Made by a program: the position numbers and the translations under genes
Shown here: positions 18,115 to 26,901 of the stretch, piece after piece
Layout of the letters: every line of letters starts with the position of its first letter
Numbering within the stretch: position 1 is the first letter of the stretch
The notes under the pieces: generated by a model
Seen by the model: only the letters and a program-made list of their open reading frames with translations
Databases searched by the model: none
What the model was told of the DNA's origin: nothing
From: Bordetella genomosp. 1
GTDB lineage: Bacteria > Pseudomonadota > Gammaproteobacteria > Burkholderiales > Burkholderiaceae_B
DNA length: 64,000 nucleotides
Direction of reading: 5' to 3'
NCBI RefSeq assembly: GCF_002261335.1
Contig: NZ_NEVL01000001.1
Span: forward strand, 372,001 to 436,000

Positions 18115-19096
18115 GGTTGAGGGTCCAGACGCCGTGGGGCGACTTGCCGACCTTGACCTGGTGGCTGACGGTCTTCTTCTCGAGGTCGATCACCGTCATC
18201 TTGCCGGCCCAGCGCGACGTGACCAGCAGGGTCTTGCCGTCGGCGAGGATGTCCATGCAATCAGGCCCGCCCGGCGCGGCGAACGTGTCGGTCACCTCGA
18301 GCGACTTCATGTCGATGCGGCTGATCGTGTTGGCCGTGCGGTTGCTCACGAAGAGGTGCCGGCCGTCGCCCTGGATGCGGAAGGCATGCGCGCCGGCGCC
18401 GGTCTTGATGCGCTTGACCAGCTTGGCGGGCTTGGCGGTGAGGTCGTAGGCCTCGACGTAGTTGTCGCCGGTGAGCGCGACCAGCAGGGTCTTGTCGTCG
18501 GGCGTGACGTAGACGTCGGCCGGGGTCTTGCCCACCGGCAGGGTCCAGAGCGGCGTCTGCGTGGCCAGGTCGATCGCGATGACCTGGTCGCTGTCCTGCA
18601 GCGACACGTAGGTGACGCGGCTCTTGCTGTCGATCGCGATGTGGCTCGGGGTCTTGCCGGCCGGCACGCGCTTGACCAGCTTCAGGTCGAAGGTCTTGCC
18701 GTTGGGGTGGTACGAATAGATGTCGATGTGATCGAGCCGGTTGGCCGCCGTGATGAACCACTTCATGTCGGGCGAGAAGCGCAGCTGGTACGGATCGACG
18801 ATGCCGGTGAGCGTGCGCTGCACGTCGCCGGTGCGCGGGTCGAGCAGCGTGATCGTGTCGGAGGTGGCGTTGGCCACCATCAGCGATTGCTCGTCGGGCG
18901 TGAGGTAGAGGTGGTGCGGCTCCTTGCCGGTGGGCACGCGCTTGATCTCGGTGTAGGTGGCCGGATCGATGATGCTGACGTTGGCGTTCAGCGAGTTCAG
19001 CACGAAGATCGGCGCGGCGGCGGCCGACGCGCCAAGAACCATCCCCGCGCCCAGCATGGCGCAGCGGATCAGATGCAGGGGATTCAAGGTGAGCAA
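18098..19096 (-). CDS. YVTN-type beta-propeller protein, exported
   Basis: 332 residues. An N-terminal hydrophobic segment ending in ASAAAA looks like a signal peptide. It is followed by about seven repeats of the YVTN/lactonase-like propeller: VSIIDPATYTEIKRVPTG, ITLLDPRTGDVQRTLTG, VIAIDLATQTPLWTLPVG and ISRIDMKSLEVTDTF among them. Such proteins are structural scaffolds or binding modules with few assigned reactions. The start is unclear: TTG 19096 is used, but the ATG at codon 14 would still leave a short signal. First gene of an operon with the deacetylase and membrane hydroxylase, hinting at an envelope or exopolysaccharide role. Confidence 0.82.
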   Translation of the reverse strand: MLTLNPLHLIRCAMLGAGMVLGASAAAAPIFVLNSLNANVSIIDPATYTEIKRVPTGKEPHHLYLTPDEQSLMVANATSDTITLLDPRTGDVQRTLTGIVDPYQLRFSPDMKWFITAANRLDHIDIYSYHPNGKTFDLKLVKRVPAGKTPSHIAIDSKSRVTYVSLQDSDQVIAIDLATQTPLWTLPVGKTPADVYVTPDDKTLLVALTGDNYVEAYDLTAKPAKLVKRIKTGAGAHAFRIQGDGRHLFVSNRTANTISRIDMKSLEVTDTFAAPGGPDCMDILADGKTLLVTSRWAGKMTVIDLEKKTVSHQVKVGKSPHGVWTLNHVATH

Positions 19097-19355
19097 TACC
19101 GTAAGAAAGTATCGACGCGCCCGCCCGGGGGGCGGGGCGGCCTGTGTGCGGCATGCCGGCTGCGGTCACGCTCGCGGCGCTTATTTTGTCATAGCGCCGG
19201 GCGCAAAGGGGGCTTGCTCAGGGCCCCGTCAGCAAACAGCTTCGCTTGTTGCCGCGCAGCAACAACTTCGGGCCGCAAGTCCTTGTTGTTACAAGGCTTT
19301 TGACCCGCCGGGCGGTAACGGAATGCATCGCCCGAACGGGCCGCGGGCCCGGTGT

Positions 19356-20384
19356 TCAGGCGGCCTCGGCGAGGCCGTGCTGGAACACGAAGCTGTCGCT
19401 GTAGAGGTGGTCGGCGCTGGCCCCGTGGGCGAGGAAGGCGCGCTTGGCGTCGTGGATCATCAGCGGCGAGCCGCACAGGTAGATCGCGTGTTCGGAGAGG
19501 TCGGGGAAATCCTGCAGCACCGCATCCTGCACGTAGCCGCGCCGGCCGGTCCAGCCGTCACCGGCGCGCGACAGCACCGGCACGAAGCTGAAGTCGTAGA
19601 GGCGCGCGCCCCAGGCCGCGATCTCGTCGCGCAGGTAGAGGTCGGCCTCGTCGCGGCCGCCCCAGTAGAGCGCCACCGGCGGGCAGTCGTCGTTGTCGAA
19701 CAGCGCCTCCAGGATGGCGCGGATCGGCGCCAGCCCGGTGCCGGTGGCCACCATCAGCAGCGGCCGGTAGTCGCGCTCGTGATAGCAGAACGCGCCGAGC
19801 GGCGCCGCGATGCGCAGGGCCTCGCCGGGGCGGGTGCGCGCCAGCACGCCGTCGGTGAAGTGGCCGCCGGGGATGCGGCGCACGTGGAATTCCAGCAGGC
19901 CGGCGGCCGCGCCGTGGGCCGAGGCCAGCGAAAAGCTGCGCGCCCCGGCGTCGCCCGGCAGCAGCACGTTCACGTATTGCCCCGGCAGACAGGCGGGCAG
20001 CGCGGCCGGATCGACCCGCAGCACCAGCTTCCACACCGTGGGGCTGAGCGCTTCCACGCTGTGCACGACGGCGTCGAGCTCGCGCGGGTCGGCCAGCAGC
20101 GGGCCGCTGGCCGCCTGGATCACGAGGTCGGAGCAGGCGTGCGCCTGGCAGGCCAGCGCGTAGCCCTGGTCCGCCTCCTCCGGCGTGAGCGCCATGGGGA
20201 ATTCGTCATAGGCCACCGTGCCGGCCTCGACGCGGATGCGGCAGGTGCCGCAGCCGCCGAAGGTGCATTCGCGCGGCAGCGCCACGCCGGCGCGGTCGCC
20301 GGCCTCCAGCAGCGATTCGCCGGGGTCGGCGGTGAACGCGGCGCGCGCGCCGTCGGGCAGGATCAGTTCGATGCGATGGCTCAT
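19356..20384 (-). CDS. [2Fe-2S]/FAD/NAD(P) oxygenase-type reductase
   Basis: 342 residues. The N-terminal plant-type ferredoxin domain has C40, C45, C48 and C79 (RECTFGGCGTC and LACQ). The FNR-like part follows: an FAD site RSFSLAS, then MVATGTGLAPIRAIL and YLCGSPLMI for NAD(P). This ferredoxin-first order is that of reductases for multicomponent oxygenases (phenol hydroxylase/benzoate dioxygenase type). It would pass electrons from NAD(P)H to ferredoxins and the oxidase encoded in the same regulon. Last gene of the minus-strand operon that starts at 23173; it lies 22 bases after the GlcG/HbpS gene. Confidence 0.9.
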   Translation of the reverse strand: MSHRIELILPDGARAAFTADPGESLLEAGDRAGVALPRECTFGGCGTCRIRVEAGTVAYDEFPMALTPEEADQGYALACQAHACSDLVIQAASGPLLADPRELDAVVHSVEALSPTVWKLVLRVDPAALPACLPGQYVNVLLPGDAGARSFSLASAHGAAAGLLEFHVRRIPGGHFTDGVLARTRPGEALRIAAPLGAFCYHERDYRPLLMVATGTGLAPIRAILEALFDNDDCPPVALYWGGRDEADLYLRDEIAAWGARLYDFSFVPVLSRAGDGWTGRRGYVQDAVLQDFPDLSEHAIYLCGSPLMIHDAKRAFLAHGASADHLYSDSFVFQHGLAEAA

Positions 20385-20406
20385 GACGTTCCCCTCGGTG
20401 CCGGGA

Positions 20407-20886
20407 TCACTTCTTGATGTCGGCCGCGACCAGCACCTTCATGCCCTGCTCGGCCAGCATGTCGGCCAGCGCGGCCAGCGCGGCCAGCCCGGCCTGGGTG
20501 TCCTGCTCGCCGTTGCCGCCCGACAGGCCGACGCCGCCGATCACCTGGTCATCGACCACGATCGGGAAGCCGCCGACGAACACCGCGAACTTGCCCTCGA
20601 AGCTCCACTGGATGCCGAAGGCCTCGTTGCCCGGCAGGGCCGGCCCGTTGGGGGCGGTGTTGAACAGGTGGGTCGAGCGCTTGTGGCCGGCGGCGGTGAA
20701 GGCCTTGTTCCAGGCGATCTGCGGGCCGGTGATGCGCGCGCCGTTCATGCGCTCCATGGCGATGGGATAGCCGCCGTCGTCGACCACGCAGATCGATTCG
20801 AGCACGCCGATCTCTTCGGACTTGCGGATGGCCGCGGCGATCATCTCGCGCGCTTCTTCGAGTTCGAGTCGATAGACTTTTTTCAT
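20407..20886 (-). CDS. GlcG/HbpS (DUF336) family protein
   Basis: 159 residues. It shows the DUF336 pattern: a helical start (LELEEAREMIAAAIRKSEEIG), CVVDDGGYPIAMERMNGA, then GGFPIVVDDQVIGGVGLSGG near the end. The family includes haem-binding HbpS and the GlcG proteins of glycolate loci, as well as small catabolic-operon proteins thought to bind cofactors or act as minor subunits. No signal peptide is visible, so it is cytosolic. It lies 24 bases after the aldehyde dehydrogenase and 22 before the reductase. A role in an oxygenase operon is inferred only from position. Confidence 0.85.
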   Translation of the reverse strand: MKKVYRLELEEAREMIAAAIRKSEEIGVLESICVVDDGGYPIAMERMNGARITGPQIAWNKAFTAAGHKRSTHLFNTAPNGPALPGNEAFGIQWSFEGKFAVFVGGFPIVVDDQVIGGVGLSGGNGEQDTQAGLAALAALADMLAEQGMKVLVAADIKK

Positions 20887-20910
20887 TGCTGCTGCATCCT
20901 GTGAGGGCGA

Positions 20911-22371
20911 TCAGCCGGCGCGATAGACCGTCTTGATCTGCGTGTAGAACTCCAGGCCGATGCGGCCGGATTCGCGGAAGGTGGAGGTGGACGAGCGCTT
21001 GAGCCCGCCGAACGGCGCGTTGATCAGGTTGCCGGTGGTGGTGCGGTTGATCTTCACCGTGCCGGCCTGGATGTCGCGCGCGAAGCGGTGCGCGTAGTGC
21101 GCGTTGGTGGTGGCGATGGCCGCCGCCAGCCCGTATTCCGTGTCGTTGGCGCAGGCCACCGCGTCGTCGTAGCCGGCCACCTCGATCAGGGCGATCACGG
21201 GGCCGAAGATTTCCTCGCGGGCGAGGCGCGCGTCGCGCGCCACGTCGGTGAACACCGCGGGCGTGACGTAATAGCCGTGGGCGAAATCGCCGTCCTTGAG
21301 CTGCTCGCCGCCGCACAGCAGGCGCGCCTCCTGCTTGCCGATCTCGATGTAGCCGAGCACCGTGTCGAGCTGGCGCGCCGTGGCGAGCGGGCCCACGTCG
21401 AAGCTGCCGCGCGCGCTGTCGCCCACGCTCAGCCTGGCGACCCGGGCCAGCAGTTTTTCGGTGAAGGCCTGCTTGACCGGCGCGTCGACCAGCACGCGGC
21501 TGGTGCCGGTGCAGGCCTGGCCCGAGAGCGAGAAACCGCCCTTGATGACGAGGTCCACGGCACGGTCCAGGTCGGCGTCGGCCATCACGATGAGCGGATT
21601 CTTGCCGCCCAGTTCCATCTGCGTGCGGGTGGTCATGTCGACCGAGCGATGGATCTGTTCGCCCGCCTGGGTCGAACCCGTGAACGACACGGCGCGCACG
21701 GCCTTGTTGCGCGTGATGGCCTCGCCCACCGCGCCGGCCGGGCCGGTGATGAAGTTCAGCACGCCGGCGGGCAGGCCCGCCTCGATCAGCGCCTCGGCCA
21801 GGCGCAGGCCCGACAGCGGCGCGTCGGAAGACGGCTTGAACACCACGGTGTTGCCGGTGATGAGCGCCGGCGCGATCTTGCGCGCGGGGATCGAGATCGG
21901 GAAATTCCAGGGCGAGATGACAGTGACCACGCCGAGCGGCTCGCGCTGCGTGTAGACCACCATGTCGGGATCGTCGTTGACGAAGGTCTCGCCGGTGAAG
22001 GACTGGCCTTCGGCGGCGTAGAAGCGCAGCGTCTGCGCCGAGCGCATGACCTCGTCGCGGGCGAGGTTGGCGGCCTTGCCCTCCTCGCGCATCAGCTCCT
22101 GGCCGATCTGGTCGGCGCGGGCCTCGAGCCATTCGGCGGCGCGGTTCAGGATCGCGGCGCGCTTGCTGATCGCGGTGTCGCGCCAGCCGTCGAAGGCAGC
22201 CTGCGCCGCGGCCACGGCGCGCTCGCCGTCTTCCGCGGCGGACACCTGGAAGTGGCCCACCACGTCGCGCGTGTCGGCGGGGTTGCGGTTGGGGGCGGTC
22301 TTGCCGGAGGCGCAGGAGACCCATGCGCCGCCGATGTGATTCTGGAAAGTCTGCTGTTGCAAGTCTTGCAC
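20911..22371 (-). CDS. NAD(P)-dependent aldehyde dehydrogenase
   Basis: 486 residues from GTG 22371, which has a GAGG ribosome site seven bases upstream; an in-frame extension to 22542 would run into the oxidase gene. Family residues are present: N156 in PWNFP, E253 in MELGGKNP and the catalytic C287 in SGQACTGTSR. The sequence is close to semialdehyde-type dehydrogenases such as 2,5-dioxovalerate/succinate-semialdehyde enzymes, but the substrate is not certain. In this operon it probably oxidises an aldehyde released by the upstream oxidase to a carboxylic acid. Confidence 0.92.
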   Translation of the reverse strand: MQDLQQQTFQNHIGGAWVSCASGKTAPNRNPADTRDVVGHFQVSAAEDGERAVAAAQAAFDGWRDTAISKRAAILNRAAEWLEARADQIGQELMREEGKAANLARDEVMRSAQTLRFYAAEGQSFTGETFVNDDPDMVVYTQREPLGVVTVISPWNFPISIPARKIAPALITGNTVVFKPSSDAPLSGLRLAEALIEAGLPAGVLNFITGPAGAVGEAITRNKAVRAVSFTGSTQAGEQIHRSVDMTTRTQMELGGKNPLIVMADADLDRAVDLVIKGGFSLSGQACTGTSRVLVDAPVKQAFTEKLLARVARLSVGDSARGSFDVGPLATARQLDTVLGYIEIGKQEARLLCGGEQLKDGDFAHGYYVTPAVFTDVARDARLAREEIFGPVIALIEVAGYDDAVACANDTEYGLAAAIATTNAHYAHRFARDIQAGTVKINRTTTGNLINAPFGGLKRSSTSTFRESGRIGLEFYTQIKTVYRAG

Positions 22372-22441
22372 GCTGGCCTCGCGAATTCGATGCCGGCGGC
22401 ACGTGCGCGCCGCCGGCGGGTTCGTCACCTGCTTGCCTGCC

Positions 22442-23173
22442 TCACGCGGCGCGCTTGAGCTGGTCGAGCGCGATCTCGTTCTGCACGTAGTCGGTGTAGA
22501 GCGCGGTGGTGTAGAGCAGACGCATCTGCGCGCCCACTTCACAGATCTTCAGGCAGCGCTGCTGCAGTTCCGGCGTGTTGGCATGCTCCAGCACGATCTG
22601 GTAGCCGCGCTCGCCGTGGATCTCGTCGGACACGATGTGCAGGTCGAAGAATTCGACCTCTTCGTCGGTGAAGCCGTACTTGTCGCGCAGGGTCGGGGTC
22701 TGCTTGCGGTAGATCGACGGCACCTGCGATTCCAGGCCGACCACCAGGCCGGCGACCGCCACGATGGGGTCTTCGCGCATGGCGACCGCGTAGCACCAGC
22801 TCTGCAGGCCGCGGGTGGTGGGCGACATGTTGTCGGGGCTGGTGACGCGCTCGCGGGTGGTGCCGCAGGCCTCGGCGAAGCGGATCAGCAGGTCGGTGTG
22901 GCGGTCGCCGCCGATTTCCTCTTCGTACATGTTGGCCAGCAGGAAGTCCTTGGCCTCGGTGTAGGTGTCGGGCGTGCGGGCATAGATGTAGGCCAGGTAG
23001 TCGGCGAACGGGCCGACGTAGTGGTAGTGGTTCTCGGCCCAGCGGGCCAGGTGCTCGCGGCTGAGCTGGCCGCTGGCCCAGGCGATGGAGAACGGCGAAG
23101 CATTGGCGCTCTTGCCCTTGATGGCGTTTTCCAGGGCGCTGCGAAATTCCTCACGGGTCATCAGTTCCGACAT
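22442..23173 (-). CDS. haem-oxygenase-like putative di-iron oxidase (TenA/PqqC fold)
   Basis: 243 residues, all helical in appearance. The pattern matches the TenA/PqqC/HDO superfamily: WAENHYHYVGPF (E47, H49, H51), NMYEEEIGGDRHTDLL (E85/E86, H92), GLESQVPSIY (E148) and FFDLHIVSDEIHGERG (H179, D183, H186). These Glu/His/Asp positions are suited to a di-iron site, as in UndA or BesC-type oxidases; PqqC-like proteins without metal and TenA thiaminases have the fold but fewer such residues. First gene of an operon with aldehyde dehydrogenase and reductase, 78 bases from a GTATAC operator. I infer an O2-dependent oxidative cleavage enzyme; the substrate is unknown. Confidence 0.78.
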   Translation of the reverse strand: MSELMTREEFRSALENAIKGKSANASPFSIAWASGQLSREHLARWAENHYHYVGPFADYLAYIYARTPDTYTEAKDFLLANMYEEEIGGDRHTDLLIRFAEACGTTRERVTSPDNMSPTTRGLQSWCYAVAMREDPIVAVAGLVVGLESQVPSIYRKQTPTLRDKYGFTDEEVEFFDLHIVSDEIHGERGYQIVLEHANTPELQQRCLKICEVGAQMRLLYTTALYTDYVQNEIALDQLKRAA

Positions 23174-23250
23174 GGCTGGCTCCTAAATCCGGGTCTGTCA
23201 GGGGGGAAACACCGCAAGGCAGGACACCTGCATTCGCGGTCTCGAGTAGG

Positions 23251-23273
23251 TATGAATATTGTATACTGTAAGC
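23251..23273 (-). promoter_or_regulatory. operator A before the oxidase operon
   Basis: TATGAATATTGTATAC (23251-23266) followed by TGTAAGC. It contains a GTATACTGTAAGC version of the 13-bp motif GTATACNGTATAC. The first 16 bases are identical to those at 28874-28889 before the ferredoxin operon, at nearly the same distance from the start codon (78 and 74 bases). It is a probable site for the GntR regulator at 26127. Confidence 0.6.
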
Positions 23274-23399
23274 AGTCGAGGTCAGCTCGGGGAAACCCTT
23301 GGGTCGGTATTTCCCGCCCTCCGCCGACCCGGCGAGGCCGCCGCCGCGCATTGCGGCGCCCGCGCGGGCTGGGCGCAGCGCAGCGGGTGGGCAGCGGGA

Positions 23400-23429
23400 A
23401 AAGGAAAGGGGCGCGAATCCGCGCCCCTT
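23400..23429 (-). terminator. intrinsic terminator of the transporter gene
   Basis: A perfect 10-bp stem AAGGGGCGCG (23406-23415) with CGCGCCCCTT (23420-23429) and a 4-base loop. On the minus strand it is followed by TTTCCTTTTCC. It lies 27 bases past the transporter stop. Confidence 0.75.
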
Positions 23430-23455
23430 CGTCGTGGCGGCCCCGAGGCCGCGCG

Positions 23456-24970
23456 TCACGCCCAGATCAGGATCGCCAGCGTGGTCGATACGCACAGCGC
23501 CAGCACCACGGGCAGCATCAGCGCGCGCACCATGTCGAGCACGTGCACCCGGGCAAAGCCGGCCACGGCGATCAGCGAGGACCAGGCGATGAGCGTGCCG
23601 CCGCCGGTCCAGACCGCGCCCATCTGGCCCACCGCGGCCAGCGTGGCCGGATCGATGCCCGACACCGGGCCGAGCGCGCCGGACAGGGTGCCGGTCAGGG
23701 GCAGGCCGGCGAAGCCGGAGCCGTCGATGCCGGTGATCATGCCCACCAGCAGCACGCCGAAGCCGACCAGGAAGTGGTTGTCGGGAATCAGGTGCTGGGA
23801 CGCGCTGATGAGGTCGAACAGCAGGCCCGGCGCGTGGCCGCCCTGGATGCCCAGAATGGGGCCGGCCGTCTCGGCCGCGCCCACGAAGAAGAAGCCCGCG
23901 ATCGGCAGCACCGAGCCCATCGCCTTGAACGCGAAAACGAAGCCGTCGGTCACGTGGTCGGGGCACACGTCCAGCATGCGGCGCGGGCCCTCGGCGGCCA
24001 GCGTGGCGAGCATCATCAGCACGAAGGCCACGCCGCCGACCAACGCCGCCGCGTCGCCGCCGCGCAGCTCGGCCATCCCGCCCAGCAGGCCGGGCGCGGC
24101 CATCAGCACGATCACGCCCATGAAGGTCAGCGGCGTCAGCACCGCGAACACGCGCGACCACCTGGCCAGACGCGCCGCGCTGGCATGGGCCGGCGCGGCA
24201 GGCTGGCTGGTGCCGCGCGCCAGCTCGGCCTTGTCGAAGGTGCCGGCATGCTCGAGCGGCTCGGCGGCGGCGCCGCCGGCGCGGGCCTGCCAGGCCGTCA
24301 GCAGCGCGGCGCTGCCCGGCACGATCTGGCGCCGCATGTAGAGATAGGTCATGACCAGCGCGATCGCGCCGGTCACGAGCGACAGCACCAGGGCCCGGTC
24401 GGCGACCACCGCCGCGCTCACCGCCGCGCCGGCGGCCTTGGCGCTGATGCCGGGCGCCACGCCGATCACGTAGTCCGACGAGAGCGCCATGCCCTGGCCG
24501 GCGATCGCGATGGCCATCGCGCCCGCCAGCGGCGGCAGGCCGGCGGCGATGGCGGCCGGCAGCAGGATGGCGCAGACCAGCGGCACCGCGGGCGTGGGCC
24601 AGAAGAACAGCGACAGGCCGTAGGTACAGCCGGCCAGGATCAGGAACGACGCGTGGCCGTTGGTCATCACGCGGCGCAGCGGCTGCACCATGCGCACGTC
24701 GGCTTGCAGCACCTTGAGCGCGTTGAGCAACGCGGTCATGAAGGTGATGACCAGGAAGATGTTGAACAGCTCCTTGGCGGCCACGAAGCTGGCCGAGAAA
24801 ATGCCCACCAGCGCGCTGATCGGATTGCCGGTGTAGGCCAGCACCACCAGGAACGTGCCGATCACCGACGGGACGACCACATTGGCCCGCAGGATCATGG
24901 TGAGGATGATGGCGGCCACGCTGAGCAGATACAGCCAGTGCGCGGCGCCGAGAACGACTTCGGATTGCAT
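23456..24970 (-). CDS. multi-pass membrane transporter, ion transporter type
   Basis: 504 residues with about twelve hydrophobic segments, split by a hydrophilic loop near residues 215-260. The layout and motifs such as FFWPTPAVPLVCAILLPAAI and GMITGIDGSGFAGLPLTG resemble carboxylate or anion permeases of the ion-transporter superfamily; I cannot assign a named subfamily. It is monocistronic, has its own terminator, and starts near operator B, so it probably imports the substrate of the regulon or exports a product. Confidence 0.75.
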   Translation of the reverse strand: MQSEVVLGAAHWLYLLSVAAIILTMILRANVVVPSVIGTFLVVLAYTGNPISALVGIFSASFVAAKELFNIFLVITFMTALLNALKVLQADVRMVQPLRRVMTNGHASFLILAGCTYGLSLFFWPTPAVPLVCAILLPAAIAAGLPPLAGAMAIAIAGQGMALSSDYVIGVAPGISAKAAGAAVSAAVVADRALVLSLVTGAIALVMTYLYMRRQIVPGSAALLTAWQARAGGAAAEPLEHAGTFDKAELARGTSQPAAPAHASAARLARWSRVFAVLTPLTFMGVIVLMAAPGLLGGMAELRGGDAAALVGGVAFVLMMLATLAAEGPRRMLDVCPDHVTDGFVFAFKAMGSVLPIAGFFFVGAAETAGPILGIQGGHAPGLLFDLISASQHLIPDNHFLVGFGVLLVGMITGIDGSGFAGLPLTGTLSGALGPVSGIDPATLAAVGQMGAVWTGGGTLIAWSSLIAVAGFARVHVLDMVRALMLPVVLALCVSTTLAILIWA

Positions 24971-25018
24971 GCGAACTTCCCCTTACCTTATGCGGGCCGT
25001 ATCGGCCTCATATGAACG

Positions 25019-25031
25019 GTATACTATATTT
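25019..25031 (-). promoter_or_regulatory. operator B before the transporter
   Basis: GTATACTATATTT, a weaker copy of GTATACNGTATAC, 49 bases upstream of the minus-strand transporter start. It lies in the 228-base divergent gap that also holds operator C. Confidence 0.45.
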
Positions 25032-25174
25032 TGTCGAGTCGACTCACCAGCGCTTTATGCCGCATTTAGGGAATACGCTAGGACGCCATAGAGCCAGGCG
25101 GTTATGAGACAGGGCCGAGGCATGCAGGAAAACCCGGGCTTATGACGCTTCAGGAAGCGGTAGCATAATAAATT

Positions 25175-25187
25175 GCATACCGTATAC
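25175..25187 (+). promoter_or_regulatory. operator C before tauE-like gene
   Basis: GCATACCGTATAC, a 13-bp palindrome with one mismatch and the best copy of the motif in the region. It ends 11 bases before the start codon at 25199, just where a ribosome site would lie. A possible -10 (CATAAT, 25164-25169) is directly upstream, so a bound repressor would block transcription at its start. Confidence 0.6.
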
Positions 25188-25198
25188 CAAATTTCCCG

Positions 25199-25957
25199 AT
25201 GCTCTCGACTCCTTTCCCCTGGCTGGCCGGCGAACCCCAGGCCTGGCAACTGCTCGTCATGGCCGGCGTGGTGCTGGCGGCCGCGGTGGCCCAGGGCATC
25301 GGCGGCATCGGCTTCGCGATGCTGGCCGCGCCGGTGGCGGCCCTGTTCTTTCCCCAGCTCGCGCCAGGCCCGCTGCTCACGCTCGGCGGCTTCATCTCGC
25401 TGCTGGGCGCGCTGCGCGAACGCGCCGCCATCGACTGGCGCTACGTGGGATACACGCTCACCGGGCGCTGCGCCGGGACGCTGCTGGCCGTGTATGCGAT
25501 GGCGCGCTTCGCGCCCGACCTGATGGGCACGCTGTTCGCGCTGGCGATCCTGGCGGGCGTGGCGATCAGCGTGGCGGGCGTGCGCCTGCCGTGTTCGCCG
25601 CGCAGCCTGTGCGGCGCCGGGCTGGCCTCGGGCGTGATGGGCACCCTCACCTCGATCGGCGCGCCGCCGCTCGCGCTCGTCATGCAGCACGAGACGCCGG
25701 CCCGGTTGCGCGCCACCATCGGCATCATCCTGTTCATCGGCGCCTCGTTTTCGCTCGGCATGCTCAATCTCACCGGCCACTACGGCGTGCCGCAGTTCCT
25801 GCTCAGCGTGTTCCTGCTGCCCTTTCTGTTGCTCGGCTTCGCGCTGTCGGGGCGCCTGAAGGCGGTGCTGGCGCCCCGGGTGGTGCGCCGGTTCCTGCTG
25901 GCGATCTGTGCGGCGGGCGCCGTGGTGGTGCTGGTCCAGGCGCGCTGGCCGGGATGA
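25199..25957 (+). CDS. TauE/SafE family permease
   Basis: 252 residues with seven or eight hydrophobic segments and the family's internal pattern: [17 protein letters not shown] in the first half and [19 protein letters not shown] in the second. TauE/SafE proteins move sulfonates, sulfite or organic anions across the inner membrane. No Shine-Dalgarno sequence precedes the ATG (the bases before it are CAAATTTCCCG), and operator C lies 11 bases upstream. The position within the GntR regulon suggests transport of a substrate or product of the oxidase pathway; a sulfonated compound is possible but unproven. Confidence 0.85.
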   Translation: MLSTPFPWLAGEPQAWQLLVMAGVVLAAAVAQGIGGIGFAMLAAPVAALFFPQLAPGPLLTLGGFISLLGALRERAAIDWRYVGYTLTGRCAGTLLAVYAMARFAPDLMGTLFALAILAGVAISVAGVRLPCSPRSLCGAGLASGVMGTLTSIGAPPLALVMQHETPARLRATIGIILFIGASFSLGMLNLTGHYGVPQFLLSVFLLPFLLLGFALSGRLKAVLAPRVVRRFLLAICAAGAVVVLVQARWPG

Positions 25958-26091
25958 GCGGTGGGCCTCTCCGCCGGATGATCGGTCGGTGATGGGGCCG
26001 GTGTGGCAGCGGCGATCATCGGAGTCCGTCCGAAAAGCCGTGTTTGCCCGGCTGACGGAAACCGGGGGCGGGGGTCTACAATGGATGCAGT

Positions 26092-26117
26092 ATTCATTCT
26101 GCACATTCATCCTGCAC
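26092..26117 (+). repeat. tandem 13-bp repeat before the GntR gene
   Basis: ATTCATTCTGCAC (26092-26104) and ATTCATCCTGCAC (26105-26117) stand head to tail, differing at one base, and end 9 bases before the GntR start. A possible -10 (TACAAT, 26077-26082) is just upstream. It may be an autoregulatory site, but it does not resemble the GTATAC motif. Confidence 0.45.
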
Positions 26118-26126
26118 ACCTAAGCC

Positions 26127-26846
26127 ATGGCTCTCCCGGGTTACAGCATGCATTCCATCGACAACGGTTCCGCGCCTTCCATGAAGATCGGCGATCAGCA
26201 CACGCCGCTGTTCGCGGTGATCCGCGATCGGCTGCGCGAGCGCATCCTGAGCGGCGAGTTCACACCGGGCGACCGCCTGATCGAAGGGCGGCTGTCCGAA
26301 GACATGGGCGTGTCGCGCATTCCGGTGCGCGAGGCGCTGCGCGCGCTCGCCGCCGAAGGCCTGGTCACCATCGAGCCGCGCCGGGGCGCGTCGGTGGCGG
26401 TGCTGTCCGACGAGATCGCCTACGACATGGTCGAGGTGCGCGCCACGCTCGAAGGCCTGAACGCCAAGCTGGCCGCGCAGCGCCGCGACGACAAGACGGT
26501 CACCCGCCTGCAGGCCTTCCTGGCGCAGGGCGCCGAGGCCGTGCGCGGCGACGACCTGCAATCGTTCCTGGGGCTGAATTCGCAGTTTCACGAGATGCTG
26601 GCCACCATCGCCGGCAACGTGGTGCTCACCGATCTGATGCGTTCGCTGCGCGATCGCACGGCGCTGCTGTTCGCGCCCAGCAACATGCTGCGCGCGCGCC
26701 AGAACTGGGAAGAGCATTCGCAGATCCTCAACGCCGTCATCGCCGGCAACGGCGAGCTGGCCGCGCTGCTGGCCACCCAGCACGTGCACAACGCCGCGCG
26801 CGCCTACACCGACGCGCAGAAGCCGGCGCAGACCTCGGCCGCCTGA
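26127..26846 (+). CDS. GntR family regulator, FCD (FadR-type) domain
   Basis: 239 residues. The N-terminal winged helix (about 24-90) has LFAVIRDRLRERILSGEFTPGDRL and SRIPVREALRALAAEGLV, the GntR signature. The C-terminal FCD helical domain holds a metal/ligand pocket: H155 in NSQFHEML, H197 in EEHSQIL and H219/H221. The usual Asp before FH is an Asn here (N151). Starts at codons 8 and 19 (both ATG) are possible alternatives. Placed in the middle of the cluster, it is the likely regulator that binds operators A to D, probably as a repressor released by a pathway acid. Confidence 0.9.
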   Translation: MALPGYSMHSIDNGSAPSMKIGDQHTPLFAVIRDRLRERILSGEFTPGDRLIEGRLSEDMGVSRIPVREALRALAAEGLVTIEPRRGASVAVLSDEIAYDMVEVRATLEGLNAKLAAQRRDDKTVTRLQAFLAQGAEAVRGDDLQSFLGLNSQFHEMLATIAGNVVLTDLMRSLRDRTALLFAPSNMLRARQNWEEHSQILNAVIAGNGELAALLATQHVHNAARAYTDAQKPAQTSAA

Positions 26847-26901
26847 GCGCGGCCGCGCGGTCGCGCGTGGCGCAGCCGCCCCGCGGTCCGCGCCGCGCGC
26901 A

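Noticed and set aside
19281-19296. CCTTGT-TGTT-ACAAGG hairpin followed by CTTTTG
   Set aside because: Short 6-bp stem; it faces the plus strand, where no gene ends, so a terminator role is unlikely.
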